From NCBI GenBank assembly GCA_973895155.1, contig OZ316896.1, forward strand, positions 5,022,001 through 5,086,000: 64,000 bases of DNA. Reading direction: 5' to 3'. Below, one piece after another: positions 35,516-46,134 of the stretch (positions are counted from its first letter, which is position 1; the number at the start of each line of letters is the position of its first letter). The notes below the pieces were generated by a model. The model was given only the letters and a program-made list of their open reading frames with translations, searched no databases and was not told the origin of the DNA. Source of the stretch: Marsupella aquatica. Its lineage: Eukaryota; Marchantiophyta. The position numbers and the translations under genes were made by a program.

Positions 35516-36369
35516 TCAAAGTTTTGATTCCTTTCCAAATTGTGACCTTGCTAAATTAACTGAGGTCATATTGTCAGTTAGGATGCACATCCCAAACGCG
35601 CCTGGGCATTGGTTTGAACACTCATGCAAAGACGGTTATGGCTTAGTACCCCTCAAAAGTATTGTGAAAGTTTTCTCCAAAGATGCACAAAAGAACCATC
35701 AGACAAAACATCAGTATGCAGATAGGTTTATTAACTAGTGAGTTATGGACCTTAGAAATCAATGTTCCCTAACTTTTTGTTCTTAACATATATCCACGCA
35801 TGGCAGTAAGAAAGCTCCATAGACTGGGCACAAAAGAATTACATTTAAGCTGATGAAGAGAATGGAGTAGTATCATTCTGCACAATAAATAAACAGTTAT
35901 TTAATTTTGGGCTAACCAGGTAACCATGAGGTAACCTCTAGTTGAAATACAGGCAGCTGTGGTTTAATGAAAAAGGTGCCAAGCACCAAAGTGTATTCAA
36001 ATCACTGCATTGGCCAAGGTCTGAGACCCACAAAGAGAATAAACAAGACCCCTATGGAACTCTTGCAAACAGGATCCACAGTGCCTTGCATCTCATGTAA
36101 TGCCTAGTCGGACACCAAGTAATAGTGGTTTGTTTTTCTGTGAAGGAGTTGAGCCGTCACCTTGAGGATATGGATAGAGTTGGAACTCAAGGAGATTTGG
36201 ACTCATTTGGTTCTTTTCCTTCACAATATATCTTTGTATCATTGGCTGGCCCACAAAGGAGGCTAATCGCTGGAAAGTGCTGCTCGAATGGACCACAATG
36301 TCATCAATTTTGGTTGCTCTGTGGTCCACCAAGGTTTCTTTCTCAAAAATTTGGCAAAACTTTGTGAGC
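35516..36369. other. Gene-free stretch
   Basis: No recognisable gene. A forerunner of the next tandem array (CTGTGGTCCACCAAGGTTTC) occurs near 36321. Confidence 0.3.
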
Positions 36370-37139
36370 TAAAAATTCAGTCTATTCAAGTTATTTCGCA
36401 AACATTGTGATCAATCCAGGTTTATTTTTAAAAAGTTTGGCAAGTATTTGCTAGCTAAATGATCTGTCACCAACACTTGGGAAGAGCAGGTAGGTCTGGT
36501 TTGTTTGCCTTGAGTTCCAAACAATGTCTGGGTTGCAATGGTCCACTCAAGTCGTTTGGCAAACATGATTGTGATCAAACCAAGTTTCATTTTCAAAGTT
36601 TTGGCAAGTTAATGGTATCTAAAATCAGTCACATACACTCAAGAAGAGTAAGTAGGGCAGGCGAGTCCAATTTGTTTGGCTGCAGTTCAAAACAGTATCT
36701 GGGTTGGAGTGGTCCATTCAAGTTACTTTTCAAAAATTGTGATGTGTCTTATTTCATACTTTTGGCCAAATATCCACTATCCAACAAATCAGTCCATCCA
36801 AGTTATTTGTCAAACATTGTGGTCCAAGTTTCTCATTCAAAATTGTGGCCAAGATTCGCTATCTAAAAATCAGTTACAAACACTCAGGCAGGCAGGTCTT
36901 TTTTATTTGGACTGAGTTCAAAACAATGTCTAAAATTTGTCCATCTGGGTTGCACTGCTCCATTCAAGTTATTTATCAAACATTGTGGTCCACCCAGGTT
37001 TCCATTCAAGTAACCTATCAACCAATGTGGTTCATCCAGGTTTCCTGTTCAAACCTCCAGCCAATCTTCTCTATCCAAGAAATGAGTCACGAACACTCGG
37101 GAAGGGCAGGTAGGGCTGGCAGGTCTATTTTGTTCGGCC
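36370..37139. repeat. Irregular tandem array upstream of the DUF688-like gene
   Basis: The anchor TGGGTTG followed by a GTCCA(C/T)TCAAGT word occurs at 36529 and 36700, with a variant at 36946 and a partial unit at about 36375. Each unit also has TTTGGCAA- or CAAACATTGTG-type text, a CTATCTAAAA or CTAGCTAAAT word, and AACACT(C/T)(A/G)GGAAGAG- or GGCAGGTAGG-type text. Spacing is 171 and 246 bp because sub-blocks were added unevenly. It ends where the GC-rich region begins. Confidence 0.8.
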
Positions 37140-37400
37140 GGGCGGGCAAGAAACGCCCGAACGAGCCGGGTTCGTGTCAGACGTCCTCTTCGCTGGGAGA
37201 CTCTGATTGGCCGCCAGGTATGGTTTGGTTCCTCCGAGGTCCGGTCCTGTCCTGTCCTGTCGGGTCCGGTCCGGTCCGGTGCGGTGCGATGCGGTGCGGT
37301 CCCCGGGTGTGGGGACGGGTAGCCACCAGCCCGTCCCGCTGCTCGGGACTGGACAGCACGTGCCGGACCGTTGGCCCTCGGGCCTTCGGATCCCAATGCA
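37140..37400. repeat. GC-rich minisatellite-like tract
   Basis: Around 37236-37306, short GGTCC, TGTCC and GGTGC units follow each other: GGTCCTGTCCTGTCCTGTC, then GGTCCGGTCCGGTCCGGTG, then GCGGTGCGATGCGGTGCGG. The surrounding 37130-37400 is also GC-rich. It may form part of a CpG-rich promoter for the gene downstream. Both strands show chance long frames because stops are rare. Confidence 0.7.
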
Positions 37401-39032
37401 TCGCTCTCCCGCGCTTAGCACAAGCGACTCTTCACACTACTAGAGTACTCTGTGTCCGATTCCATTGGGAAGGAGTGAAGGAGGAGTACTAACTGTGAGC
37501 TACTTCGTCTTCTTCTTGCTCTGTCGAGCTCCATCCTGCTCGAGCTGAAATCTAGAATTGTAGAGATGCAGCTGCATTGATGCTCGAGAGAGGCGACGTC
37601 GACTGTCTTCTTTGCTCCTGCCGTGCTACAGTGAAGTGGTGCCTCCTTCAGCTGACGGCGTGCCTGCCACCGGAGAGTCCGGGAGTTCGTTTGATCCAAT
37701 AATAAGGCGAACTAGCTGAGCAACTACTCGCGACTCGGCCGACGAGGAAGGAGAAGTGCGGAGTTTGGCAGGCAGAGCATTGGATTCGAGTCAGGTCGCT
37801 CTGCCCACTGGTGGTCCGTCTACAGCTCCTGTTGCTGCTGCTGCTGTGATCAGAGCTGAATCATCAGTCGCTCAGTCGGGGACGGATGCAACCGGGTTAC
37901 GGTGCGGGGTGACTGTCGCGTGAGCCACAGACGAGGAGAAGAAGAGAGCATCGGATTCTGAGCTGTTGTGGGTGTTCTTGTTTCTGCCGATATTTTTTTG
38001 CTGCTGCTGCTCTGCCTCTCTGCCGCTAACACCGTAGGGAGCGGAGGACCTGGATTAAAATTTTTTGGCCAACAAACCTACGCCATTTAGTGTGGTGTGG
38101 TGTTGTGTAGCAAACGGTACAGTTTGCTTGCTCGTCGTCTCTTTTTAGCTCTTACTGCTGATTTAGTAGTAGTCCCTTCAGTTTGCTGCAACCATTTCCC
38201 AGTGCTGTGGCTTCAGATTTTGTGGATTTGCTCTTTTTCTTCTTCTTAGGCTGTTGCTGCTGCCACTTGTCTGCTGTTTCCTCTGAATCTCGAGGGGTGA
38301 AGTTTGAAAGCGTTACATTGCGTCACACCTTGTCATAGTTTCTCCTGGACTTCGTTTTTAGTCAGCTGCCATTTAGTTCGCTTTCGAGCTCTTAATCGAT
38401 GCTTTGAGTTTAGCCCGGGCCATTGACCTGCCCCACCTGCGTCGTTTCTCCTTCACAGAGCTGTTTGCGAATTTTCTGGCCAATTCCGTGTCTTCACGCA
38501 ACAACAGAACCGAAGGTAGTTGCGCAACTTCGCAGCGAGTGGCTGAGCGAGCCACTTGAAAATTGGCACTGGAATTGTTTGAGCCGTTTCGAGCGAGCGT
38601 TGTCGCAGCACCCTCAGTCAGCCTTCGTTCCTTGCAGTCTGTTGTCTTGTACCGGAGGTTTTATGTTTTGAAGTTTGTCTTCTGAGGTTGCGAGCACGCC
38701 AAGATACAGCTGGGAGTGACAACTAAGAAGGTGCAATTGCTGGTTTTTGAATTGCAGGGCGTAAGTTGGAGACGATTCGGGCTTTTTTCAGTAGCGGCGG
38801 AAACGTAGTCCCAGGACAGCAGAAGAGGAGGGGCTCGGAGAAGTAAGGAGTTGGTATTGCTATCCCATATCTTGTGGGTAATTTTGGAGCAGACGAGACG
38901 AGTCTTTCATACGGAGTCGAGATGATGTTCCAAGAAGTGACAGCCATGCATTCTGTTTAGAGGCAGCAAGCGTCGTTCTTGAAGGGAATTGATCAAGGAA
39001 GCCATTCAACAGCCTATCCGGCGGCTCTTGCG
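37401..39032 (+). promoter_or_regulatory. Probable promoter and long leader of the DUF688-like gene
   Basis: No protein-coding gene is visible in these 1.6 kb. The stretch is rich in CTGCTG-type trinucleotides (37820-38030 and 38240-38280), typical of long leaders in some seed-free plants. TTGCAGGGCGTAAG near 38752 could be a splice acceptor of a leader intron. The transcription start cannot be fixed from sequence. Confidence 0.4.
38922..38960 (+). other. Upstream ORF of 12 residues in the leader
   Basis: ATGATG at 38922 opens a short frame (MMFQEVTAMHSV) that stops with TAG at 38960, 72 bases before the main ATG at 39033. If included in the mRNA it would be expected to reduce translation of the main ORF; conservation is unknown. 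Confidence 0.4.
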
Positions 39033-40748
39033 ATGAGTTCACCGGCATTGGAGCTCTCTATTCTGAAGCTGACGTCTCCGAGAAAGAGGCTGGGACATTC
39101 AGGCCGGTTCTCGGTCGATAGTGACCTGACACAGCAGCACGGGACGAGCAACAGCCCCAGGGGAAAGGCAACTGGGGCGAACAGCACCGCCGCCGCTCCC
39201 TGGTTCGCGGATGATGATTTGTTCACCATCTTCGAGCAGCACCAGCCCCGCGCTGCAATTCCTTTCAAGTGGGAGGCACGTCCTGGGACTTGCAGAGATC
39301 AAAGACCATTTAAAGATGCAGCAGCTTTCAGGATTTTGAAGAAGGAGACGTCGTTTACAGAATCACAGTCTTCAAAGGATGGGATGTCGGACTCAGAAGA
39401 GCAGGACAATTCGTCATCATCCTCATTCACATTCTCTCTATCGCCGAGCGGCAGTACCAAGAGTACAACCAGTAGCAGCAGCAGGAGCTCTATGAGTCTA
39501 CCGGACGAGTCTCAGGATGTGGTGGGTCAGGCCAATACGTCAAAGCTTCAGATCGTTCCAATTCAAATCCCATCAGCAACCTTTACAGAAGACAACGGCA
39601 GCGATGCTGAAGGCAACGACGACAGCTTCGACAAAATTTTCGTGAATGAAGGCAGGAAGTTGGTCGATGATACTGTCATTCGCAAGACTGGGCAACTCAT
39701 GCCACTCAAGCCACCGCCGGGAATGCACTCTATCAAGCAGCTCCTGTCCCTGGAGGGTGAGGACCGCAGCATGACCATGTCTTGCTTTAGCACTCGGTCC
39801 GTCAACAACCTTATCAGCAGCAGCACCGCCCATAACGGTAGTGCTATTACCAACCTCAAGTCGCACCAGCGTCGTTCTTTCCGGCGAGATGGACTGAAGG
39901 CTCTGCCCTTCGTGTCGTCTACTCCGAAACACCAGAGTGACGACTTCTTGAATAACATGCTGGGGATGGAGGAGTGGTCGAAGGTTGTGAAGAAGCAAGA
40001 GAAGCAGGAGAGACATCAGCAGCAGGAAGAATCTGTGGAGACTAGAGGCCATCACAGAGCATTGTCCATGCCTCGGTTGACCTTGCCGTTCAAGAAGAAA
40101 TCAACGGACACAGACAGCGGCAGCAACGATATCCTGGATGCCGATACTATCTTCAACGAAGATTTCGGCAAGAAGGGTGGGTTGAGGGAGCGGAGGCCTC
40201 TCTCATCTGTGAGCTCACGAAGCTTTTCAGATGTGTATAAATCCTCCAAATCCAAGAACTGGGTCTTTGACAACGACGCTGAATACTCCGACGGCGAGAC
40301 AGATGTGCGGGATGAATTCTTTGACGACCACATGATTGCCGAGGAGGATGATAAAGAACAGGTGCAGAACATCGCAAAGAACCTTGATGTTTCTGTGACT
40401 ATTATGCAGGTTGGGGCAAAAGAGACAAGGAAGAGCGACGCTCTCAATCGGTTGAGGCGCATCTTCAATCTCACTAGCAGTAGCAGCAGTGGAGATCAGT
40501 ACGCAGTATCCCATCATAAGCCTGCTCGGTTATCTTCCGTTTCTCCAGCTCCTCTTCCTCTGGCTCCAACTCAAAGTGAGCTTAGACTGAAGAAAGTCTC
40601 ACACAACAAGCAGGTATCTAAGACCGTCTCGTCTAGCCCAATTCTCAAGTTTTGCAGTGCCCTCCCGTTCGGAAACGCTATACTCAAGAACGTCAGGCAA
40701 CTTCGGTCGTTCGAATTTCATACCCCTCGTGCCTTCAATTCCAAGTAA
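39033..40748 (+). CDS. Ser-rich plant protein with IPFxWExxPG motif (DUF688-like)
   Basis: A single uninterrupted exon gives 571 residues. I chose the ATG at 39033; the same frame is open to 38979 but only with a TTG. The N-terminus (LELSILKLTSPRKRL, residues 6-20) is followed by IPFKWEARPG at 76-85, the short signature of a plant-specific family of unknown function often labelled DUF688. The canonical motif usually ends in PG.P; here PGTC replaces it. A Ser-rich low-complexity run covers about 126-155, KPPPGMHSIKQLLSLE lies near 227-242, basic Arg/Ser patches recur, and an acidic stretch (NDAEYSDGETDVRDEFFDD) lies near 416-434. The end is FGNAILKNVRQLRSFEFHTP. No signal peptide, membrane segment or catalytic motif is visible; much of it is probably disordered. 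Function is unknown; phosphorylation of the Ser tracts is only inferred. Confidence 0.85.
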   Translation: MSSPALELSILKLTSPRKRLGHSGRFSVDSDLTQQHGTSNSPRGKATGANSTAAAPWFADDDLFTIFEQHQPRAAIPFKWEARPGTCRDQRPFKDAAAFRILKKETSFTESQSSKDGMSDSEEQDNSSSSSFTFSLSPSGSTKSTTSSSSRSSMSLPDESQDVVGQANTSKLQIVPIQIPSATFTEDNGSDAEGNDDSFDKIFVNEGRKLVDDTVIRKTGQLMPLKPPPGMHSIKQLLSLEGEDRSMTMSCFSTRSVNNLISSSTAHNGSAITNLKSHQRRSFRRDGLKALPFVSSTPKHQSDDFLNNMLGMEEWSKVVKKQEKQERHQQQEESVETRGHHRALSMPRLTLPFKKKSTDTDSGSNDILDADTIFNEDFGKKGGLRERRPLSSVSSRSFSDVYKSSKSKNWVFDNDAEYSDGETDVRDEFFDDHMIAEEDDKEQVQNIAKNLDVSVTIMQVGAKETRKSDALNRLRRIFNLTSSSSSGDQYAVSHHKPARLSSVSPAPLPLAPTQSELRLKKVSHNKQVSKTVSSSPILKFCSALPFGNAILKNVRQLRSFEFHTPRAFNSK

Positions 40749-41555
40749 AATCCAGGTTATTGTCCGTTCATGGCAGTAGCTGTCGTGATTTTCAAGCCTT
40801 CACAATTTTTTTGTCACATGAGTTAGTCGTAGGATCCCCCATTTGTTTGCCTGTCTGCGTCTGCCTGTCTGCCATCATGTATTTTTTCCTTTCGTTTGTA
40901 TAGCCATGGCACATTCACGAAATGGAAACCTAGCCCAAGTCCTAGTCCAATGATCCCATAGCGGCGTACTCTGCCGTTTCTCCACCTTCTTGTGTTCCCG
41001 TTTACAGTCAAAGGGGTCTGAATACAGAATTCTTCAGATAGCATCCAGAGTGTGATAGATAGATGTAGAATTCCGGTGGACAATGAAAGAAATGTTGTTG
41101 TAAAGGCCGTTCTGTTCAGTAGGTTATCGCCGAAGGAAGCCAAGCCAGATTTGCCTTGCTATCACCTGGTGGATAGTTCTGTGAAGAATTGGGGATTAAG
41201 CTCGTTGAGAGTAGTGTAGGCTGAGGAAGAAACCTCGAACGACGGCGACCATGTTGTAAATGTAAGCTGGATTTCTGAACTACCAGCATTGCATAGCATG
41301 CTACTATCCTGCTCATTGAGTCAAGGCGACCGCCACAATAAATTTCCTAGCGCAAGAGAGGGGTAAAAGGAGGAAATGTCATGTCAAGCTCGGGACACGA
41401 ATAAGCTAGGCCTACAGAACTTAGCGATTTTCTTGCAAGTTGAGTAAGGGTCGAAATGTCACTACCGCCGGCTCTGTAGATCCCTTCCCTGGACTTCAGA
41501 AGATAATTTGGTATTGTTAAGACTGTCACCGATTATGAGCATCTGAAATAAAGTG
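40749..41555 (+). other. Probable 3' UTR with two candidate poly(A) signals
   Basis: After the TAA there is no other gene for several hundred bases. AATAAA occurs at 41337-41342 and 41547-41552 on the plus strand, either of which could end the DUF688-like transcript. Confidence 0.4.
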
Positions 41556-41976
41556 CAGATTTTTTGTAAACTTCTTAATCTTCGTGGATGCCACTGACTC
41601 TATTTGCCATTCTTAGTGTGCATCTTGACTGATGACAATGTTAACGTGATATTCATCGCCATACTTCCGTGAAAGTGCTGGCGTGACTACTTTTGAACAG
41701 CAATGTTGAAAACCAACCAGTGGAGACTCTCTGAACAAGCAGCAGCCATTGGAAGCAGTCTCCGGCTTTGAGATGTTTTAAACACAACGGTTGCATTAAA
41801 GTGTAGGATGGCCCTTCTTTGATTCTCCGACAGCAGCAGGTCTGATTTCGGTTGTGCAAATTAAACGCCTGCAATACCAGCCAAACGTGGTAATTCGTGG
41901 GGTTGGGGTGTCCTTATTTAGCTTGTATTCTGACGAAATCAGATTTGATACTGTTGAAGAGTACGGTTGTCAACCT

Positions 41977-42144
41977 GTGTGAATTGATGGTAATCGAATT
42001 ATCCCACGAGGTTGACTCAATTCAATCCAACTTTGAGACAGGTGACCAGAACAAGATAATGTGTGAATTGATGATAATTGAATCATCCCACTAGGTTGAC
42101 TAAATGGTGAAATCCAATTTCGAGACAGGTGACCAGAAATAGAT
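41977..42144. repeat. 84-bp tandem doublet
   Basis: GTGTGAATTGATGGTAATCG at 41977 recurs as GTGTGAATTGATGATAATTG at 42061. Both units end with a GAGACAGGTGACCAGAA word. Confidence 0.9.
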
Positions 42145-43257
42145 ATCGTGTGAGAACTAGCTGATGTCTGTCAGCCCATTCTGTTACACTGGCCATGAAT
42201 GTAAGTGGGGGCCTTGGGAAGTTCAGGAGCAGCTATGTCGCTAATGAATGTCAACTTCAGCTCTCTTTACTAAGAACACGCTTGAAGGAAATGGAGTAAG
42301 AAATATTACCGTGCTTGTGGTGGCACTTCTGCTATCCAAACGGAATGACCGAAACTGAAGTCCCGTCACAACAGAATTTGTCTCAGGAGATTTCACACAG
42401 ATTTGACATTGAAAACTCAATCTCTAGAATATGGCCGGCACGTTTGCTCCACAGATGATTGGTTGGTTCAAAAGGCCAGGTGTTTACTGTTGCGAACTTT
42501 ATTATGCTGAGTACAAAAAAAGAGCTTCGTGTGAGCTCCCGATCACATCCGTTTCCCTCGGAAGTCGGGACGTTTCAGCATTTCAGTTGTCCCCAAATCT
42601 CAGACTGACTCGCACAGACCTGTGGGAAAATTTACTTCTGTTCATGCGAGTTGTCAGACATCCCATGAACATCGGTTTTCGTGACACTGGAGTGCATTAC
42701 GAGCAAGATTCAATTCACAAAAGCATATGACTTGCGTGATTCGAAATGGGCGATTTGAAATCTGAAATTCTCGCTCTCTGCACTGATCGAAAACATTGTT
42801 GTTGACAACGTGAACCTTCTTCTCTACGAAGATCGCTCTGTATGAATTCTCACGCAAGGTAAGGGCGAGCTAAATGTGGCCTCGGACGGATATAAATATC
42901 TCCACCTTGTTCTGAGACCTTCCTGCGATTTTTCCGCTAGCTTCTCGTACTCTTACATCTTCTCCGTTCCTTCTAAACTTGGCAACTGAAATGTTCGAAA
43001 TTATCCGCCGGCGACTTCTTTGAGGACGACTCCGTCCACATTCTTCTCACCTCCATGGGGAAGCTTGCTCATCGAAGGCATCACATATATATATCATAAC
43101 CATTCAGGATTCATTCATGTGCGTTTCATGTGGTCCTTCCTGCTGCTGACTGTTTGTTTAGCATGGTGAACTGAGCTGCCTCCAATGGCGCGAAGGAGTG
43201 TTCATGGCAAGCATCTATTTTCTCCTCGATGCCATCGTTTCCTTTTTCCCTTATACC

Positions 43258-43780
43258 CTTTCTTTGTCTTTCCCCAATTCTGTTTCTCAACCAGGCGCTT
43301 TTTGTCATCCTTCAGAGTCTGCCGTGACATTCCTTTCTTTGTCTTTTCTGAACCTTATTTCTCAAGCCAACCAGACTTTTTGACATCCTTTGATTCATGC
43401 CATAAATTTTTGTCTGTAGGGTTGTAGTTATTTTAGTCATTTTTGCAGTTGTTTGGACTCAGGCTTATTTGGCTCTTTCATCTTGCAGAGGTTAGGCTAA
43501 TGTTTTCACCCCTTTATTGGGTCTCTTGCCTTTGGTATCCTTTTATTTGGCTCTTTCATGCTTTTATTGTTTGGCGGGAGATATACAATTCTGTTTCTCA
43601 ACCAGAATTTATGGTTGAAATCAGACAAAGTTTTTGTTCCGTTACCGACAGAAGAGATCAGGATGCATTGATGCAACCAGAAGCCTCTTGACATCCTTGA
43701 ATTCCTGCCTGAAGTTTCTTTCTTTGTCTTTTCCAAACTGTTTCTCAACCAAACCAGGCACTTTTTGACATCCTTTAAGA
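43258..43780. repeat. Irregular repeat of TTTCTCAACCA blocks, four occurrences
   Basis: A block with TCTTTGTCTTTTC, then TTTCTCAACCA, then CTTTTTGACATCCTT occurs near 43260, 43335 and 43718; a shorter form (CTGTTTCTCAACCAGAATTT) lies at 43591. Frames across these blocks are hydrophobic and pyrimidine-driven and show no protein family. Confidence 0.7.
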
Positions 43781-45690
43781 CAGAATAAGCCAGAAATTTC
43801 TGTTAGTGAATTGAATACATTTTGTCTAACTTAACAAAGCAGCAAGCAGCGACACGATTCACTGCCAGCAGTCTTACTAATTCCAGTGACTCCACAAAAT
43901 TTGTAGCTTGCAGGATATAGGCTTACCAAGATTAATTTTGGAGTGAAACTTTCTTTTCAATAATTGGTCAATATTATGCTAGGTATGCAAGAAAGAGCAA
44001 TCCACTATGATTTTTTGAAAACAAGTGCATTTTTGGTGGGGTGCTAAAATTTTAGGATTGAGGGCTTACTAATACACATTCAAAACTGAAAAGTCAAATG
44101 ACCATATATCTTTACTAAGAACTCAAGTGAACATTGCAATGACCAACCGAGGCATACCTGGAAGTGACGGTGCAAACAACAAACAATCCTTGATATGTTA
44201 TATATTACATCAGAAATCAAATGCAAAAATGCACTGATCAAAAGTACACAAAAGTGTATTTTGCAATCTGAGAAATACAGTAACAAATGTTGCATATGAA
44301 TATGAATAGAAACAATTTATCACCTATTTCAAAAAACAAGATCGCTTTTCTCTATGAGATCTCCAAAATTTGGTATACAGACCTAGTTCAGTATAATTCT
44401 TAATTCTGATATCAGAGAATTCTCTATCCCCAAAGATCAGCATAGTAAACTACTGCAAGCTGACATAACAAATTTATCAATCTTTCAAGAAGTCATTTCC
44501 ATCATCCAGCTTTACTCCCAGGATTGAAATAAAAAAATCACAAGATATGGCACTCATCTGAGTACATTTATCATTGAATTTTGTTCTTAACAAAGTCATC
44601 AAGTGAATTTGCATCATCCTCATGAAACAAACAAAAAACATTTCTGAATAGCGTGCAATGATCAAAGAGATGACCACGATACCGTGGAAAACACGCAATC
44701 CAGATCTATCCATTGCGAGTCACACATATCATGAATTTGCATCTTCCACCAAACGGAGTGAACCAGTTAAACATCACTTCACAAACAAGTGAACTTGACC
44801 ACTTCAGGAACATGAAGTCGAAGTCAAGGATCGAAGAGATTTTGATACATGTTGTAAGATGAGGATGGCAGTTTGCATTGATCAAATTGTGCTGATCATG
44901 ATAGACTGTAGATGTTGTAAATCCAAAATTCATCTGGAATGCCTGCGATTGTGGGTTCTGGATCGCTCTGCATCCTCTGTGTTTGAAGTAGGACCCAACC
45001 GACATTCCAGATGACTGATCATGGACCTATCCAAACTTGGCGTCGAAGGAGACTTGTGAAGCTCGTTGGGCATATGCCACAACGGCACACCACAAAACCT
45101 GAGACAATGCGAGGCTCTAGCCAGGGCTCTAATCATCACATCAAAATTGAGTCGACCTTTGGCAAATTCCAAAGGATTGAGCTGTCATTGGCATGGCGTC
45201 CGCATTCAAGCCCTGCCATTCAGTACATTTCTACAGACAAGGGTCGTTTTGACTGTAAGACCACAACTTGAAGTAGTCCAGCTGCTTTTTCCAATTTTAC
45301 CGACATTGATTTGTCATTTAAAAAGACACATGGAAACCAATCTAACACAAAGCACGACAAGACGAACAACCAAACCTAAAGAGGACAGAAAATCACCCCA
45401 GGACAACACAGAGGATTACGTTGGGAAACACGGTGAAAGTTCATTCTCCAGGGTTGTCTGTGTGTGTATGGGTGTGCCCACCAAAAAGAACTCAGAAAAT
45501 CCTGCAGTACAGGCAAAAAAGAAAATCCTGCAGTATAGAGCTCACCCTAGTACTCTGAAACTGTGTTGCTTTTGAACTCCAAAGCTGTTGTTAGTGTCTT
45601 CAGTTCTATCCTGGCGTGTAAAATTGGACTTCTAGTTGTGCGAATCGTCAGTAATGTGCCAAGAAACTCAATTCTAAGTGCTGGCATATT

Positions 45691-46134
45691 TTGGTGGGAA
45701 ATCCTTTCTTGTCCGAATTCCTCTGCGAGTGTCTAGATTTGTGGATGGATAAACTCTGGAGAAATTTGCTACAGTGTTGGGTAGATTTGAAAAGAAAGTG
45801 GGATCTTGACTTGGCCATGGTCTTTGAGATACTTGCCGCAAATCCTAAAATCCACGCAGCATGTCATGAATATTGGGAAGAATTCTTCACTATGCTTGAT
45901 GAATGGAAATCAGTATGCCCCAAAACACATTCCGACAATCACACGCCCAACACCTTTTTTTGCAGACAGAGGATCGAAAGATTGATGAGGGACGACCGGA
46001 GGATTCCTGATATAGATGTCGGAATTTATCCTAGAAACCTCACAAGAGCAGGAGGAATAGGGATTCCGAGAATGGCAAGTACATCTGTTGCTACTAACTT
46101 ACCCTCCATTGTTAGCAATAGAAGAACAAGATAG
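45691..46134 (+). CDS. Unrecognised ORF of up to 147 residues
   Basis: The frame is open from a TTG at 45691; the first ATG is at 45745 (WMDKLWRN). It is Trp-rich and helical-looking (DLAMVFEILAANPKIH, HEYWEEFFTMLDEWKSV), with a basic half later (RQRIERLMRDDRRIP). Composition is protein-like, but I recognise no family and see no splice context. It could be an exon or a transposon-derived fragment. Confidence 0.25.
   Translation: MVGNPFLSEFLCECLDLWMDKLWRNLLQCWVDLKRKWDLDLAMVFEILAANPKIHAACHEYWEEFFTMLDEWKSVCPKTHSDNHTPNTFFCRQRIERLMRDDRRIPDIDVGIYPRNLTRAGGIGIPRMASTSVATNLPSIVSNRRTR

Larger units (their letters stand above)
41556..45690. other. Gene-free stretch with repeats
   Basis: Holds two tandem repeats (41977 and 43258). 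An ATG frame at 42431-42730 (99 residues) has no recognised domain. A promoter-like TATAAATATC at 42890 precedes a pyrimidine-rich leader-like stretch, but the ATG after it (about 42990) opens only a 10-codon frame. Long frames at 45011-45575 overlap on both strands and are probably chance. Confidence 0.35.

Noticed and set aside
37049-37492. Long ORFs on both strands across the minisatellite tract
   Set aside because: They translate the pentamer repeat into Arg/Thr/Gly-type low complexity in several frames at once.
39563-40517. Minus-strand ORFs antisense to the DUF688-like gene
   Set aside because: They are shadows of the real plus-strand coding region.
42880-43020. Promoter-like TATAAATATC followed by a leader-like stretch
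   Set aside because: The first ATG after it opens only about ten codons and no gene is recognisable downstream.
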